DNA of 64,000 bases from Streptomyces sp. CT34 (GTDB lineage: Bacteria > Actinomycetota > Actinomycetes > Streptomycetales > Streptomycetaceae), in NCBI RefSeq assembly GCF_000805335.1, contig NZ_KN708638.1, positions 4,224,487-4,288,486 of the forward strand, in the 5' to 3' direction. Numbering within the stretch: position 1 is the stretch's first letter; the number at the start of each line of letters is the position of its first letter. Of the stretch, positions 45,670-55,531 are shown in pieces. Below the pieces are notes generated by a model that worked only from the letters and a program-made list of their open reading frames with translations, made no database searches and was not told where the DNA came from. Made by a program: the position numbers and the translations under genes.

Positions 45670-46446
45670 TTGGCGATCGTGAACGGCGAATCCGGCTCTC
45701 ACCCCACCCTGATCGGATCGGTGCAGCGGGCGCTCCGGCTGCTGGAGGCGGTTGCCGCGCATGCCGACGGAGCCCCCGCCAAGCAGCTCGCCCGAGAGGC
45801 CGGACTCCCGCTGCCGACGACCTACCACCTGCTGCGGACCCTGACCCACGAGGGCTACCTGCTCCGGGAGAACGGCGTCTTCGTCGTCGGCGAGGGCGCC
45901 GAGTGCATCGGCCGGGCCGGGGCCAGGCGCCGGCAGCGCCGCCAGCTCTCCGAGGTGCTGGCCATGGCGGGCCGCGAACTGGGCGCCGCCGTCTACTTCG
46001 CCGTCTACCGCGAGGGCGAGGTGGAGGTGGTGGCGATAACCGACGATCCGCGGCGGCCACCGGTCGAGGAGTGGGCCGACTTCCGCACCACCGCCCATGC
46101 CCATGCGATCGGGCAGTGCCTGCTGGCGCAGCTCGACGAGGCGTCCAGGAGGGAGCATCTGGCGCGCTATCCGGTGCGGTCGATAACGCCCTTCTCCGTG
46201 CGATCCGAGGGCGAGCTGCTGCAACGGTTGGCTACGGTGCGTCGCGGTCAGGTCGCGTACGAGCGTCAGGAATATGCCCTGGGCACGGTGTGCTCGGCGA
46301 TTCCGATCCGGGTCGGCTCGGCCGCGGCGACGCTGGCGGTCTCTCTCCCCGTGACGGAACTGCACCGATTGCGGTCGGTTACGGATCGACTACGGAAAAT
46401 GGCGGAGGAGGTACTAACGACACTCGCCTTCTCTATCAGTATCTGA
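45670..46446 (+). CDS. ssgR: IclR family regulator SsgR
   Basis: The 258-aa product has an IclR winged helix (TLIGSVQRALRLLEAVAAHADGAPAKQLAREAGLPLPTTYHLLRTL; residues ~13-65) and the IclR effector domain (AVYFAVYREGEVEVVAITD, AHAHAIGQCLLAQL, PFSVRSEGELLQRL). It directly precedes ssgA on the same strand, which identifies it as SsgR. In S. coelicolor SsgR is required for ssgA transcription (established). The start could be TTG 45670 or GTG 45679 (MNGESGS); neither has an ideal RBS. Confidence 0.93.
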   Translation: MAIVNGESGSHPTLIGSVQRALRLLEAVAAHADGAPAKQLAREAGLPLPTTYHLLRTLTHEGYLLRENGVFVVGEGAECIGRAGARRRQRRQLSEVLAMAGRELGAAVYFAVYREGEVEVVAITDDPRRPPVEEWADFRTTAHAHAIGQCLLAQLDEASRREHLARYPVRSITPFSVRSEGELLQRLATVRRGQVAYERQEYALGTVCSAIPIRVGSAAATLAVSLPVTELHRLRSVTDRLRKMAEEVLTTLAFSISI

Positions 46447-46550
46447 AAACTCACTCCTTGTGATCTGCCTGTGTGTGGCCGACGATGGCGTCCATACGGC
46501 TTCCGGGGATGATTCCCGGCCATCTCCGATCAAGTGCGGGGCAGTGGTTG

Positions 46551-46973
46551 ATGAGCGACACGGTTCAGGCAGAAGTGATCATGAGCTTTCTCGTCTCGGA
46601 GGAGCTCGCCTTTCGGATCCCGGTGGAGCTGGACTTCGACAGCGCCGATCCGTACGCGGTCCGGTTCACCTTCGACCTTCCCGGTGATGCGCCGGTGACC
46701 TGGGCGTTCGGGCGTGAGCTGCTGCTGGACGGGCTGGGCCGGCCGTCCGGCGAGGGCGACGTACGGATCGAACCGTCCTCCCCCGAGCACCTCAGCGATG
46801 TCTACATCAGCCTGCAAGTCGGCCCCGAGCGGGCCCTGTTCAGGGCCAGCGCGCCGCCGCTGATCGCCTTCCTGGACCGCACGGACCGGCTCGTGCCGCT
46901 CGGCAAGGAAGAGGTCTGCGACACCCTGGAGGCCGCACTGGACCGGATCCTCGCGGAGGCGCCGGCCGGCTGA
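46551..46973 (+). CDS. ssgA: Sporulation and cell division protein SsgA
   Basis: SsgA-like proteins exist only in morphologically complex actinomycetes and position septa through FtsZ recruitment. SsgA stimulates sporulation-specific division. The 140-aa product contains the family core VIMSFLVSEELAFRIPVELDFDSADPYAVRFTFDL and the C-terminal helix EEVCDTLEAALDRIL. Length and sequence match known SsgA. A 104-bp gap separates it from ssgR, enough for its own SsgR-dependent promoter. No SD is obvious before the ATG, which is common for this gene. The presence of this gene marks the organism as a sporulating actinomycete. Confidence 0.96.
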   Translation: MSDTVQAEVIMSFLVSEELAFRIPVELDFDSADPYAVRFTFDLPGDAPVTWAFGRELLLDGLGRPSGEGDVRIEPSSPEHLSDVYISLQVGPERALFRASAPPLIAFLDRTDRLVPLGKEEVCDTLEAALDRILAEAPAG

Positions 46974-47097
46974 CCGCCCGGTCCACCGTCCACCGTCCAT
47001 CGCCGACGGCCGGACCGGCACCCCGGCCGCTCTCCGCCCGCCACCGAACTGCCCGCAGTCGACCGCCACTTCACCCGAACCCGCCGGCCCGCCCACG

Positions 47098-48435
47098 TCA
47101 CCGCTTGCGGCGCCGCCCGTGCGCCGCGCGCCGCCCGCCCCGCGCTCCGGTGGGCGGCGCAGGCGTGCCGCCGTCCGGTCCCGGACGGTCCGCCGAGACC
47201 ACCAGCGCCGCGAGCAGCGTGGTCACCGGTACCGACGCGACCAGCCCGATGCTGCCCACCAGCGTCCGGATGATCTCCTCCGCGACCACCTCGCTCGTGG
47301 CGACCGTACCGACACTGCTCTGTGCGATCGAGAACAGCAAAAGCAACGGCAGTGCGGCGCCCGCGTACGCCATGACGAGGGTGTTGACGACGGACGCGAT
47401 GTGATCCCGGCCGATCCGCATCGCGGCGCCGTACAGCTTGCGCCAACCCGCCGACGGATCCGCGTCCTTGAGCTCCCAGACCGCCGCCGTCTGCGTCACC
47501 GTCACATCGTCGAGCACCCCGAGCGACCCGATGATGATCCCCGCCAGCAGCAGCCCGCGGATCTCGATGTTCGGGTAGAGGCCGTGCACCAGCCCGGTCG
47601 TGTCGTCCGTATTGCCGGTGAGCAGCGCCCAGTTGATGAACACCGAGCCGAGCAGCCCGATCAGCAGCAGCGAGGCGAGGGTGCCGAGCACCGCCACGGA
47701 GGTACGGGCGGTCAGCCCATGGCACATGTAGAGCGCGATCAGCATGATCGCGCTGCCGCCGATCACCGCCACCAGCAGCGGATCGGAGCCCTGGAGGACC
47801 GCCGGGAGGATGAAGAGTGTGAGCACCCCGAAGCTGGCCGCCAGCGCCACCAGTGCGAGCACCCCGCGCAGCCGTCCGACGATGACCACCGCGGCGGCGA
47901 AGATCGCGGCCAGCACCCACATCGGGACGGTCCGGTCGACATCGGTCACCGAGTACTGCAATTCCTTCGGCGCCTTGGGGGAGTAGGAGACGACCACGGT
48001 CTGGCCGGTGGTGTAGTGCCGCAGGGCGTCCGGTGTCACCACCGTCCGGAAGGTCCGGCCGGCGTTCGGCCCCGTGGTGACCTTGATCGTGTCCTGTTCG
48101 CAGGGCTTGCCCTTCGCCGCTCCCCCGGGCGCCGGCTGCCCTGTGGGAGAGGTGGGCTGCGGCTGCTGCTCGGCGTGCACCTTCGCACAGTCCACCTCCT
48201 CGACCTTGATCACACCGGCCTGTTCGGTGGGCTGGTCGAAGCCCACACCGGACGGCTTGTGCGGCGGCGCGCCGCCCGGCCACAGCACGATCAGGCCGAC
48301 CGCCACCGCGGCGGCGAACGGGATCAGTACCGCCGCGATGACCTTGCGCAGATGCCGGGAGACGGGTGCCGCAGGCCCATGGCTGTGGGAATGCGAGTGG
48401 GCGTCGGTGTGGTGCCGGTGCTCGGGAGGGCTCAC
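47098..48435 (-). CDS. YibE/F family membrane protein
   Basis: The 445-aa product starts at GTG with a His-rich leader (HRHHTDAHSHSHSHG). One helix (VIAAVLIPFAAAVAVGLIVL), an extracytoplasmic domain with a Cys pair, and seven further helices follow. GVLDDVTVTQTAAVWEL and LVAVIGGSAIMLIALYMCHG are family hallmarks of YibE/F. Function is unknown to me; the family is found in Gram-positives and some fit transport. The C-terminal ~45 residues are Arg/Gly/Pro-rich. It converges with ssgA and diverges from thiC. Confidence 0.9.
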   Translation of the reverse strand: MSPPEHRHHTDAHSHSHSHGPAAPVSRHLRKVIAAVLIPFAAAVAVGLIVLWPGGAPPHKPSGVGFDQPTEQAGVIKVEEVDCAKVHAEQQPQPTSPTGQPAPGGAAKGKPCEQDTIKVTTGPNAGRTFRTVVTPDALRHYTTGQTVVVSYSPKAPKELQYSVTDVDRTVPMWVLAAIFAAAVVIVGRLRGVLALVALAASFGVLTLFILPAVLQGSDPLLVAVIGGSAIMLIALYMCHGLTARTSVAVLGTLASLLLIGLLGSVFINWALLTGNTDDTTGLVHGLYPNIEIRGLLLAGIIIGSLGVLDDVTVTQTAAVWELKDADPSAGWRKLYGAAMRIGRDHIASVVNTLVMAYAGAALPLLLLFSIAQSSVGTVATSEVVAEEIIRTLVGSIGLVASVPVTTLLAALVVSADRPGPDGGTPAPPTGARGGRRAAHGRRRKR

Positions 48436-48520
48436 CGCCAGATCATCGCAAGAAGCGATGGGGCCCCCTGTTCACACTGCCGCATCGGCCGCTACCGTGG
48501 TGCCACCTTTGCAATCGCGG

Positions 48521-48648
48521 GAGCTCGGAGCACCGGGCTGAGAGGGCGCTGACCTCCGTCCCAGCGGCGTTTCACGTGAAACGCCGGCGGACGGAAGCCG
48601 CTGCGTCGACCGCCGAACCTGTTACCGGGTAATGCCGGCGTAGGGAGT
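48521..48648 (+). promoter_or_regulatory. TPP riboswitch upstream of thiC
   Basis: This has the conserved THI-box elements: CTGAGA at 48538-48543, GAACCTG at 48615-48621, and GGGTAATGCCGGCGTAGGGAG ending at 48646. Binding of thiamine pyrophosphate to such RNAs shuts down thi gene expression. The final GTAGGGAG also serves as the thiC Shine-Dalgarno, about 11 nt before the ATG, so ligand binding would directly block translation. A variable stem between CTGAGA and GAACCTG (CCGTCC/GGACGG, 48556-48594) is capped by a parS palindrome. The element is complete. Confidence 0.95.
48569..48582. repeat. parS: parS site inside TPP riboswitch stem
   Basis: This perfect 14-bp parS makes the tip of the riboswitch P3a-like stem (GGCGTTTCACGTGAAACGCC at 48566-48585, folding into an 8-bp hairpin with a 4-nt loop). 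Confidence 0.95.
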
Positions 48649-48657
48649 TGGGTCTAT

Positions 48658-50445
<1,788 letters not shown>

Positions 50446-50687
50446 CCGGTCGACTGACGGCGTGTGTGGTGGCGGCTCGTGGGGGGCGTCCACCACACGC
50501 ACCGCAGCACACAACTGACCGCACGCCGTGCCCCGTTGTCGAGGCCCGGCGTCACAGTTGCACGCACGGGTGAAGCTGCGGCTCCTGCTGCCGCCTCACC
50601 CGGGCCTGTCGCACGCATGCCCCCGACCCTCCCCGCAAGGCCGGGGCGCATCCGTGCGCGCCGCCGGCGGCATCCACCGGGCCGGGC

Positions 50688-51124
50688 TCATTCCGCGGGC
50701 CGGCCGTCGGGGCAGCGAGCGTCCTTCTCCAGGGCGGGCGACGTGCCCATCTGATCGGCGTCGGCCTTGACGATGTAGACCTCCCAGGGCTCCCTGTCGG
50801 GGCCGTGGACCCAGACCTTGTCCTGGAGGGCGTAGCAGCAGGAGGCGTCGTTCTCCTCGAAGGGCGCCGGCCCGGCTTCCTTGAGGCGGTCGGTGGCGGC
50901 GGTGACCTGCTCGGTGGAGGTGACCTCGACCCCGAGGCGGTCCAGACGGGTCTCCTGGCCGGCCGCCCCCTCGATCAGGACGAGCCTGACGAGCGGCGGT
51001 TCGCGAGGGCGAAGTTGGCGTATCCGGGGCGGTGCTTGGCCGGCTCGACGCCGAACATCGTGGAGTAGAACTCCGCCGAGGCATCGAGGCCGGGGACGTC
51101 GAGCGCGAGCTGGACACGGGGGAT
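50688..51124 (-). pseudogene. Broken ArsI/CadI-type VOC family gene
   Basis: Read on the minus strand from 51124, the N-terminal half encodes RVQLALDVPGLDASAEFYST and MFGVEPAKHRPGYANFALA. The frame then shifts near 50996-51001 (one base missing), after which VLIEGAAGQETRLDRLGVEV and ENDASCCYALQDKVWVHGPD follow in the next frame to a stop at 50688. This is the ArsI/CadI vicinal-oxygen-chelate family, where the CC pair binds metal or arsenic. The expected start codon is ATC (51124-51122), and no ATG/GTG is in frame nearby. Two independent lesions make it a pseudogene unless sequencing error explains the shift. Confidence 0.8.
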
Positions 51125-51579
51125 CCGGACCCGCTTCAGGGGGTGCTGACCGAACTCACCGGCTGAAGGCTGCCGACGGACCTCGGGCTCGCCGGTTGAA
51201 CGGTCTTCTGCGCGATGCTCAAGCGCCGGGGGAGGGGGTGGCTGGAGCCCTGTACTAGGAGGCTCTCATCGATGAAGATCTCCCAGGGCATCCGCCGCGA
51301 GCGCGGCGGCGACCGGCGATCGCCCCGAGGCCGGAATGGCCGAGAAGCCACGGGAGTTCGCGGCAACCGGCAACCGGCAACCGGCAACCGGCAACCGGCA
51401 ACCGGCAACCGGCAACCGGCAACCGGGTCTGTCTGCCGATCGCGGGCTGATCCGGGCGAACACCGCGAACACCACGAGCCCGGCGAACTCCGCAAAAACC
51501 GCAAACCGGCCCGAAGCCACTTGCATGGGAGGCGACTTCGGGCCCGTGGCGCTGCGGTGGCGGTCCGCTACTCAGGCCG
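51125..51579. other. 455-bp non-coding region with tandem repeat
   Basis: There is no supported gene between the broken VOC gene and the membrane protein gene. It contains the 7-bp tandem array at 51362-51424 and otherwise featureless GC-rich sequence. Several short frames exist because the repeats lack stop codons. Confidence 0.6.
51362..51424. repeat. Tandem repeat (GGCAACC)x9
   Basis: Nine perfect head-to-tail copies of the heptamer GGCAACC occupy 63 bp, preceded by a C and followed by GGG. Seven is not a multiple of three, so copy changes would shift any frame. It is non-coding as far as I can see. Confidence 0.95.
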
Positions 51580-52464
51580 CTACTCCGGCCGCTGATCCGG
51601 CCCGCCGTAGTCCGGGCTGGTGAAGTCCGGGCTGGAGTAGCGGGGGCGGGAGTGGGAGGAGCCGGTGTCGGGGCTGGTGAAGTCGGGGCGGGTGTAGCCG
51701 AGGGTGGGGATGCGGCGCTGCGGCGCCGGGGCCGGGTCGGGGACGTAGCGGACCGGATCGTCGGCGGGGTCGGCCGACGGGTCCGCCAGCGCCTCGCGCA
51801 GAAAGGGCAGCAGACCGCGCTCCAGGAGGGCGTGCCGCCAGGCGTCGTGGGCGCCGTCCAGGGCGGCCACCAGCTCGTCGTCTCTGACGACCCGGGAGGA
51901 CGCGCCGTTGCGCAGCGCGGTGACCACCAGCCCGCCCATCGCGACCAGCGCGCCGGCGGCGGTCAGCGCGGCGAAGATCCAGCCGACGCTGATCAGCGGC
52001 TGGGCGACGGCCTGGTCGGGGCTGACGGCGCGCAGCACATAGCCGATGAGGAGGAAGAGGACGGCCGCTATACCGGCGAGGACCGGGACGAGGACGGTGG
52101 CCATCGCGGCAAGTCCGGCGCCGGCCGATTCGGTGGACTCGCCGCCGGCCGCGGTGGCCGGTCCTGTGCGCTCACCAGAGGTCTGGTCCACTGACGCGCG
52201 GGCCGCGCCGACGCCGTACGCGGCGGACGCCGGGGCACGCAACTCGGCACGCAGCTGCACGAAACGTTGGTATTCGGCCGTGGCGCAGGCGGCGATGGCG
52301 GTGGTCGCACTGAGTGCCATCGAGCGCAACTGCTCGGTGTTCAGATGACTTCCCGTGACGGTGGTGTGGCCGTCCGGGCGGTATTCCGCGGTACGCAGCG
52401 CCTCATCGAGGATGCGCGCGAATTCCGCGCGGTCCTCGTTCAGCAGGTGCGGAGCGCTGTTCAT
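51580..52464 (-). CDS. Two-TM membrane protein of unknown function
   Basis: The 294-aa product starts at ATG 52464 with GGGGGATC upstream. A helical N-terminal region (DRAEFARILDEALRTAEYRPDG, SMALSATTAIAACATAEYQRFVQLRAEL) is followed by two TM helices (MATVLVPVLAGIAAVLFLLIGYV and LISVGWIFAALTAAGALVAMGGL). A cytoplasmic domain (WRHALLERGLLPFLREAL) and a disordered tail with repeated YT/SSPDFTSPD units come last. I do not recognise the family. The tail repeats (RPDFTSPD, SSPDFTSPD) are encoded by near-identical DNA units at 51600-51690. Confidence 0.8.
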   Translation of the reverse strand: MNSAPHLLNEDRAEFARILDEALRTAEYRPDGHTTVTGSHLNTEQLRSMALSATTAIAACATAEYQRFVQLRAELRAPASAAYGVGAARASVDQTSGERTGPATAAGGESTESAGAGLAAMATVLVPVLAGIAAVLFLLIGYVLRAVSPDQAVAQPLISVGWIFAALTAAGALVAMGGLVVTALRNGASSRVVRDDELVAALDGAHDAWRHALLERGLLPFLREALADPSADPADDPVRYVPDPAPAPQRRIPTLGYTRPDFTSPDTGSSHSRPRYSSPDFTSPDYGGPDQRPE

Positions 52465-52672
52465 GTGGATCCCCCGATGCTCCGTAGGGCCGTACGGGCC
52501 GGCCGGGGCCGGGCGGTGGGCGGAAACGGAGGAGAGCCTGCTACGGATAGACCGATGGTAGAGCGCCTCCGGCACGAGGTGACAGAGAGTTTGCGGAATT
52601 TGAGTAATGCCACGACCGGATCCCGCCCTCCAGGCCGCCCGCCGGCCTGGCGTAGATCTGCCCGGAGAATGC

Positions 52673-53794
52673 TCAGCCACTCAGCGGGAGTTGGACGACC
52701 AGCAGCTTTCCGGCCATCGTGATACCGCCGTCCATCGCGATGGCCAGGCCGTCGGCATAGACATGCGGGCCGTTGACCGCGACCCCGTCGCCCTCGCCGT
52801 CCTCCGCGCCGACCTCGCCCAGCAGATACGGGATCGGGCTGTGGCCGTGCACCACGCGGTGGCCGCCGTAGGCGTCCAGCAGTTCGCGGACGGCCTGCGA
52901 GCCGGACTCGTCGCGGAAGGCGAACCGCTTGGTGAACTTGCGGAACAGATCCCAGACTTCATCGGCGTCGCTGCGCGTCAGGACCTCGTGGACGGTGTCG
53001 TTGACCGCCTCGATGGAGCCGCCGTAGTCGAGGTACGCGGTGGTGTCGGAGTGCACGAGCAGATGCCCGTCCTCCTCCATCACGGCGTCCAGGCGGGCCA
53101 TCCACTGGAGGTGGTGGTCCTCCAGGCGGTCCATGTCGGACTTCTGGCCGCCGTTCAGGAGCCAGGCCGCCTGGAAGGACGCGGTGCCGGCGCCCGACTG
53201 GACCGGGGTGTCGCCGAACCGCTTGGCGCCCAGCAGCAGCAGCTCGTGGTTGCCCATCAGCGCCTTGCAGTAGCCGCCGGCCGCCGCGGCCTGGGCGGAG
53301 AGCTGCATGACCAGGTCGATGACGCCGATCCCGTCCGGGCCGCGGTCGGTGAAGTCGCCGAGGAACCAGAGCCGGGCGTTGCCCGCCGCCCAGTCGCCGT
53401 TGGCGTCGATCAGGCCCTCGGCGGCCAGCGCCTCGCGCAGCTCGTCGTGGTAGCCGTGCACATCGCCGACGACATAGAGCGGGCCCAGGCCGCCGGGTAC
53501 GTCGGGAGAGGCCGCGGGCTCGGGGACCGGCAGCACCGCCGGGCGGTCGATGAGGGTGTCCGTACGGCCGATGACGGGGAGGTCTCGGGCGGTCGGGGTG
53601 TAGTCCTCGGGCAGCTCGACCGGAGGCGCGACGGCCGGGGGGCCGGCGGGCAGGTGCAGCGGCGGACCGGCCGGCGGTACGGACGGCGGTCCGGTGGGCG
53701 TGTTGCCGGACGGGGCTCCGGGCGGCGGAACGGACGCCGGAGGTTGTGCCCCCATGGTCCACACCATGGGTTCCTGACTGGCCCCCTGAGTCAT
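52673..53794 (-). CDS. Metallophosphoesterase (PPP-type, Ap4A hydrolase/phosphatase-like)
   Basis: The 373-aa product has a Pro-rich N-terminus (~90 residues: GPPSVPPAGPPLHLPAGPP) and a calcineurin-like domain: YVVGDVHGYHDEL (motif GDxHG), WFLGDFTDRGPDGI (GDxxDRG with Phe insertion), ALMGNHELLLL (GNHE) and VHGHSPI (GHxP). All metal ligands are present. PPP-type enzymes of this length act as protein Ser/Thr phosphatases or symmetric diadenosine tetraphosphatases; which is unclear. The start ATG at 53794 has GAGGGGTC upstream. It is co-directional with lacI-type and membrane genes but well spaced. Confidence 0.88.
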   Translation of the reverse strand: MTQGASQEPMVWTMGAQPPASVPPPGAPSGNTPTGPPSVPPAGPPLHLPAGPPAVAPPVELPEDYTPTARDLPVIGRTDTLIDRPAVLPVPEPAASPDVPGGLGPLYVVGDVHGYHDELREALAAEGLIDANGDWAAGNARLWFLGDFTDRGPDGIGVIDLVMQLSAQAAAAGGYCKALMGNHELLLLGAKRFGDTPVQSGAGTASFQAAWLLNGGQKSDMDRLEDHHLQWMARLDAVMEEDGHLLVHSDTTAYLDYGGSIEAVNDTVHEVLTRSDADEVWDLFRKFTKRFAFRDESGSQAVRELLDAYGGHRVVHGHSPIPYLLGEVGAEDGEGDGVAVNGPHVYADGLAIAMDGGITMAGKLLVVQLPLSG

Positions 53795-54037
53795 CGACCC
53801 CTCCACCGTTGCGCCGCCGTGCACCTCTCGGACCTTTGCCTGGTCGACGGCGATCCGCGGTGTCGTGCGCCCATCATAGGAACGCCGCTCGCGGGTTGTG
53901 ACGCACCCGGGGGTGATCAATCCTGCCAAGACCGGTGTTCGCGATGGATTTCTCCCGTGATCGCCCTGTTTTTCCCTCGGCGGAGCGGGCGCCCGGGGCT
54001 CGCCCGTACGCCCGGTCCTTCCTGCCGGGGAGCACGC

Positions 54038-55138
54038 TCAGTCGCCGGCCGGGCTGCGCGGCGGGCTGACGGTGGTGCGCGGGGAACGCCGCTGGGAGGA
54101 CGTCCGCACGATCAGGTCCGTCGGTATCACCTGCTCGACGGGGCGGCCGTTGTCGAGTCCCTCGATGGCGTCGATCAGGATCTGGACGACGGCGGTGCCG
54201 ATCCGGCGCGGCTTGAGCGAGAGCGTGGTGATCGGCGGCTCGGTGGTGGCGTAGACGGTGGACTCGCTGCAGCAGACCAGCAGCAGATCGTCGGGTACGC
54301 GAAGGCCGTAGCGCCGGGCCGCGGCGAGCAGATCGGTGCCGTTGGGGTCGAAGAGACCGTAGACCGCGTCCGGGCGGTCCGGGCGGGCCAGCAGCCGGTC
54401 CGCGGCGACGGCGCCGGCGCACGGGTCGTGCGCGGGATACGACTCGTACACGGGGTCCTGGCCGACCCGCTCGCACCAGTTCAGGTACGCGGTGGTCGAC
54501 AGCCGGGTGTAGGTGTCGGTGGTGGTGCCGGTGAGCAGGCCGATGCGGCGGGCGCCGGCGTCGGCGAGGTGGTCGAGCAGGCCGAGAACGGCCGCTTCGT
54601 GGTCGTTGTCGACCCAGCCGGTGACCGGGAGGGCGCCCCCGGGGCGGCCGTCGGAGACGACCGGGATGCCGTGCCGGACGAGTTCGGTGACGACCGGGTC
54701 GCCGTCGGCCGGGTCGATGACCACGGTGCCGTCGAGGGCGACGTTGGACCACACGTCGTGGCGGGAGGTCGCGGGGAGGATGACCAGCGCATAGCCGCGG
54801 GCCAGCGCGGCGGAGGTGGCGGCTCTGGCCATCTCGGCGAAGTACGCGAACTCGGTGAAGGTGAAAGGTTCATCCCCGTACGTCGTCACGGTCAGGCCGA
54901 TGAGGCCCGACTTGCCGGTACGGAGGGTGCGGGCGGCTGCGGACGGGCGGTAGCCCAGCCGGTCGGCCACCTCGCGGACATGGCTACGGGTGGCATCCGG
55001 AAGCCGGCCCTTGCCGTTGAGCGCGTCGGAGACAGTCGTGATCGATACACCGGCTGCGGCGGCCACGTCCCGGATACCCGCCCGCCCCAGTCGGCGACCG
55101 GTCGACCGGCCCACCTGGTGCTTCCCTGCTGCTGTCAT
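54038..55138 (-). CDS. LacI family transcriptional regulator
   Basis: The 366-aa product has the LacI HTH and hinge helix (GIRDVAAAAGVSITTVSDALNGKGRLPDATRSHVREVADRLGYRPSAAARTLRTG) and the periplasmic-binding-like sugar sensor domain (GLIGLTVTTYGDEPFTFTEF, GTVVIDPADGDPVV, ITTLSLKPRRIGTAVV). Sensor length is full. No sugar gene is adjacent, so the regulon is elsewhere or unknown. It is divergent from a HisC-like gene across 393 bp. Confidence 0.93.
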   Translation of the reverse strand: MTAAGKHQVGRSTGRRLGRAGIRDVAAAAGVSITTVSDALNGKGRLPDATRSHVREVADRLGYRPSAAARTLRTGKSGLIGLTVTTYGDEPFTFTEFAYFAEMARAATSAALARGYALVILPATSRHDVWSNVALDGTVVIDPADGDPVVTELVRHGIPVVSDGRPGGALPVTGWVDNDHEAAVLGLLDHLADAGARRIGLLTGTTTDTYTRLSTTAYLNWCERVGQDPVYESYPAHDPCAGAVAADRLLARPDRPDAVYGLFDPNGTDLLAAARRYGLRVPDDLLLVCCSESTVYATTEPPITTLSLKPRRIGTAVVQILIDAIEGLDNGRPVEQVIPTDLIVRTSSQRRSPRTTVSPPRSPAGD

Positions 55139-55531
55139 GGCGAGCCGATAGTAGGGCTCGGTACGGCCATTAGCGGGTGACCGCGGGTGGCCCTGAGAAG
55201 TCACGATTCTGCATGGTGATAGCCCGTCAAAGTCGCTGTAAATAGAGGGACTTGGCGTCTCGCCTGATCATTTGCTGGGAGATCCGACGGCTCTGCCTGC
55301 CGAGGGGGCCAGGTATCGAAGCGGTCTCAAGTCACCTTGACGAGGGATGCGCGCCACGGAGTGAGCCACCGGCGCACGGCATCACGAGTGGCGCGCCCCT
55401 GGGGGCGCACGCCGGACCCCCGGCGCGGCCGGGGCCGGGCGGCTCTGCTTTTTGGGGCTGCCGCCGGACAGGGCAATCCTCATAAGGTGTGCAGTATTGG
55501 AGACGAGTGGGACGGTTGAGGAGGACCTGCG
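55139..55531. other. Divergent intergenic region lacI / aminotransferase
   Basis: The gap is 393 bp without a gene. Around 55215-55265 it is relatively AT-rich (TAAATAGAGGGAC), which may be the lacI-side promoter. CATAAGG near 55480 may be the -10 of the aminotransferase gene. A short GC-rich snap-back (GCGCCCC/GGGGCGC at 55393) has a 2-nt gap and is not a credible terminator. Confidence 0.4.

Noticed and set aside
52607..55180. 857-codon open frame on plus strand
   Set aside because: It lies opposite the phosphoesterase and LacI genes, which have clear family motifs. It is a shadow.
55393..55408. GC-rich snap-back GCGCCCC/GGGGCGC
   Set aside because: The 2-nt gap cannot form a loop and it lies between divergent genes, so it is not a credible terminator.
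55139..55531. Possible tRNA or small RNA gene
   Set aside because: I looked for a T-arm GTTCRANNC motif and acceptor pairing here and in the other gaps and found none that fit.
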